Below are positions 62,021-64,000 of a DNA stretch of 64,000 nt, piece after piece. The position numbers were made by a program, and so were the translations under genes. The DNA lies in NCBI RefSeq assembly GCF_003627795.1, contig NZ_CP032685.1, forward strand, positions 930,001 through 994,000. The letters are read 5' to 3'. The DNA comes from Rhizobium sp. CCGE531 (GTDB lineage Bacteria > Pseudomonadota > Alphaproteobacteria > Rhizobiales > Rhizobiaceae). Below the pieces are notes generated by a model. It saw only the letters and a list, made by a program, of their open reading frames with translations. It ran no database searches and was not told the origin of the DNA. Numbering within the stretch: the stretch's first letter is position 1; each line of letters starts with the position of its first letter.

Positions 62021-62860
62021 GGTCACATACCCATAAAATAGTTTTGGATTTGAATGATTTGTGATTCTCTGTCTGTCAGGCTTGGAGGCAGAGATGGCGC
62101 GCTTTGATTTGACGGATTTCGAATGGTCGGTGATCGAACCCCTTCTGCCGACAAAGGTTCGTGGTAAGGCCCGCGTTGATGACCGACGCGTATTGAATGG
62201 GATCTTCTGGCGGCTGAGAACTGGTGCGCCGTGGGCGGATATTCCCGCGCGCTATGGCCCTTATACGACCTGTGTCAACCGCTTTAACCGATGGCGTCAC
62301 GCGGGGCATTGGGCACGTATTCTCGATGCAATATCAGAAGCTTACGATGGCGACATCCAGATGATCGACAGCTCGTCGATCCGCGTTCACCAACATGCTG
62401 CCAACGGTCAAAAAAAGACGAGCGATCCGGTTGCATGGGTCGCTCGCGCGGCGGGCTGACAACCAAAATCCATGCTCTTGTCGATGCCGATGGCCGACCG
62501 ATCCGCTTAAAGCTGACAGCCGGACAGGCCCATGACGGACGCTCGGCGACCGATATGTTTGCGACCATCGGGCCCGGTCAAATACTTCTGGCTGATCGCG
62601 CTTATGATAGCGACAGGCTGCGACAAGACCTCAAAGCACGTGGAGCATGGGGCTGTATCCGTCCCATGCCAAACAGGGTCAATATTCCTGCCTTCAGCTC
62701 ACGGCTCTACAAACAACGCAACGCTGTCGAGCGGTTCTTCAACAAACTCAAACACTTCCGGGCCATCGCAACACGATATGACAAACGCGACGACAACTTC
62801 CTCGCATCTATCCAGCTCGCCTCAATTCGTATCTGGCTACGATCTTATGAGTCGGTGACC
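62021..62860 (+). mobile_element. IS5-family (IS427-like) insertion sequence, copy 2
   Basis: 840 bp, same ends as copy 1 in opposite orientation, flanked by TA (62019-62020 and 62861-62862). The encoded frames are identical to those of copy 1. Together the copies bracket a 1.2-kb segment with two genes, forming a composite-transposon-like structure of about 2.86 kb. Confidence 0.93.
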
Positions 62861-62863
62861 TAG
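62094..62863 (+). CDS. IS5-family transposase made by -1 frameshift, copy 2
   Basis: Frame 1 starts at 62094 with a GGAGG site upstream and would end at 62459; frame 2 (-1) continues to the TAG at 62861-62863. The slippery string A-AAA-AAG is in phase at 62410-62416, followed 3 bases later by a 7-bp stem (CGAGCGA 62419-62425, TCGCTCG 62440-62446). The fused protein of 256 residues has the DDE triad as in copy 1. The stop codon again borrows TA from the flank. Confidence 0.9.
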
Positions 62864-62941
62864 TCTTCAACCAATAGTGATGGATGCAAATCACCGCTTT
62901 CGCGAGCTTTGCCCATAAATCATCAACGTGAGAAGAGATCG

Positions 62942-63568
62942 ATGATCAGCCTCGGTGTTTTGACGACGTATATCTTGGTGGTGCTCGGTCTGATGGTCAT
63001 TCCCGGGCCTGCCACGCTGCTCACGCTCGCCAGAGCCGTCAGCGGCGGCAAGCGTGCCGGATTGGCAACCGGCCTTGGCATTGCCGCCGGCGATCTCCTC
63101 CATACGATGATGGCGACCTTCGGATTGTCGGCGCTGCTCGCCACATCCGCTTTGGCCTTCGAGATCGTCAAATATGCCGGTGTCATCTATCTGATCTATC
63201 TCGGCTTCAAGGCCTTCATCGAAAAGAGCGGCAGCATCGACGTCCCAACCGCGCAGGCCATCACGCCCATCCGGGCGTTTCGGCAAGGCTTCTTCACCGA
63301 GATCCTCAACCCCAAGACCGCCCTTTTCTTCCTGGCATTCCTGCCGCAGTTCATCCATCCGGAAAGCGGCTCCGTCATCGCGCAATTCGCACTGCTCGGC
63401 GCTATCTTCGTCGCCCTCAGCATTGGGGTCACGTCGCTTCTGGCGATCGGCGCCGGATCGATCGGCGGCTGGCTGCGCCGCAACCGCACCATCGGACGCT
63501 GGCAGGGAAAGGTTATCGGCACGATCTATATGGCATTGGGCGTGAGGCTTGCCCTTCAGCAGCAATGA
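62942..63568 (+). CDS. LysE/RhtB-family amino-acid exporter
   Basis: 208 residues with six helices. The family signature VIPGPATLLTLARAVSGGKR is in the first helix-loop, followed by GLATGLGIAAGDLLHTMMAT, GFFTEILNPKTALFFLAFLP (second signature) and IGTIYMALGVRLAL at the end. LysE/RhtB proteins export amino acids such as homoserine, threonine or lysine. The ATG at 62942 has an AGAAGAGA site; the upstream extension is less likely. It begins 80 bases after IS copy 2. Confidence 0.92.
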   Translation: MISLGVLTTYILVVLGLMVIPGPATLLTLARAVSGGKRAGLATGLGIAAGDLLHTMMATFGLSALLATSALAFEIVKYAGVIYLIYLGFKAFIEKSGSIDVPTAQAITPIRAFRQGFFTEILNPKTALFFLAFLPQFIHPESGSVIAQFALLGAIFVALSIGVTSLLAIGAGSIGGWLRRNRTIGRWQGKVIGTIYMALGVRLALQQQ

Positions 63569-63665
63569 CGCGCTTTCGCGCAACCGGCTAAAACCTATGC
63601 CCGGGCCGTTCATCCATCCGGCTCTTTCGCGTGCTTCTGCCTATTTGCTTCCAGAGCCATCAGCT

Positions 63666-64000
63666 TCAGATATCGTCGGTGGCGACAGACTTTTCGGATA
63701 GCGGGACAAGAACTGTCGAAGCTTCTGTAAAAGCATCGTCCAGTATATCCAGCTTGCTGGCATGCGCATGCGCATATTCTTCGTAAAAGCCATGCGAGAT
63801 CCAGATCCGCGAACGACCCCGCCGACCGCTCCAGCCGATTCCGCCGATCGATTCCGCCGCTGCAAACTTGCGGCTGGTATGGGCTCGCGACAGGCCGAAT
63901 GATTGTGCGAGATAGGAAATCGAGCTTACATCCGTCAGCAGCCTATCTTGTCCCAGCATCTCCGGCTCTATTCCGGCAATCAGGCGGTCCATCAGCAAGC
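63666..64000 (-). CDS. Unidentified regulator-like protein, C-terminal part
   Basis: The frame is open to the right edge, so only the last 110 or so residues are visible. A helix-turn-helix-like stretch (SSISYLAQSFGLSRAHTSRK) is followed by FAAAESIGGIGW and an Arg-rich segment (SGRRGRSRIWIS). The first visible ATG is inside the HTH-preceding region and probably not the start. It may be a DNA-binding regulator; I do not recognise the family. Confidence 0.5.
   Translation of the reverse strand, partial: LLMDRLIAGIEPEMLGQDRLLTDVSSISYLAQSFGLSRAHTSRKFAAAESIGGIGWSGRRGRSRIWISHGFYEEYAHAHASKLDILDDAFTEASTVLVPLSEKSVATDDI

Noticed and set aside
60003..62862. Using the flanking TA pairs to prove transposition of the whole 2.86-kb unit
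   Set aside because: Each IS copy has TA on both sides, and a 2-base duplication is too short to tell unit transposition from two separate insertions.

Overview
The window reads as a piece of a Rhizobium-type alphaproteobacterial genome (order Hyphomicrobiales, family Rhizobiaceae). Supporting points are the GC-rich coding sequence, a Ros/MucR-type regulator, a Pha-type (Mrp) antiporter with fused A and B subunits, a coxMNOP-like alternative cytochrome oxidase, many GntR/LysR-controlled transporter cassettes, and palindromic intergenic repeats of a kind common in rhizobia. The sequence alone does not show whether it is chromosome or a large plasmid; it looks like accessory metabolic and stress-response territory. 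No CRISPR array, rRNA or intact tRNA was seen.

Layout. 1-2.95 kb: HAAS/DUF1700-PadR module, secreted alpha/beta hydrolase, Nudix hydrolase, MucR-like regulator. 3.1-7.2 kb: two efflux-type MFS transporters and two FCD-type GntR regulators. 7.5-14.6 kb: a dipeptide/oligopeptide ABC importer (fused double ATPase, binding protein, two permeases) followed by a cytoplasmic M14 metallocarboxypeptidase, ending tail-to-tail on a LysR gene that diverges from another MFS gene. 16.8-20.8 kb: NTF2-like protein, secreted GH5 glycosidase, GT2 glycosyltransferase, short-chain dehydrogenase. 20.9-22.2 kb: an IS3-family element. 22.4-26.9 kb: a Lys/Ala-tailed hypothetical protein, an omega-aminotransferase with divergent XRE-cupin regulator, and an S1/P1 nuclease.

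26.9-33.4 kb: the phaAB-C-D-E-F-G cation/proton antiporter operon with a divergent XRE regulator. 33.6-38.7 kb: an aa3-like cytochrome c oxidase operon (subunit IV, two subunit-III-type proteins, subunit I, CuA-bearing subunit II) with its own c-type cytochrome. 39-45.4 kb: SPW membrane protein, ornithine-cyclodeaminase-like gene behind a SoxR/MerR-type promoter, chemoreceptor, VOC protein, Nudix hydrolase, ArsR-AHSA1 pair. 45.6-49.4 kb: an oxidative cluster of 2-oxoglutarate/Fe(II) oxygenase, 2Fe-2S ferredoxin, P450 with an unusual I-helix, and an AraC regulator. 49.5-59.8 kb: CDF metal transporter, acyltransferase, a two-component system divergent from a PmtA-like methyltransferase and a DedA protein, another methyltransferase, an orphan PhnF-type regulator, and an MBL hydrolase/lumazine-binding-like pair with a divergent LysR gene.

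59.8-62.9 kb is the most rearranged part. A decayed tRNA-Leu(CAA) lies beside two apparently identical 840-bp IS5-family copies in opposite orientation, which bracket a GreA/GreB-like gene and a DUF1801 gene. 62.9-64 kb: a LysE-type exporter and the 3' part of a gene that runs off the right edge.
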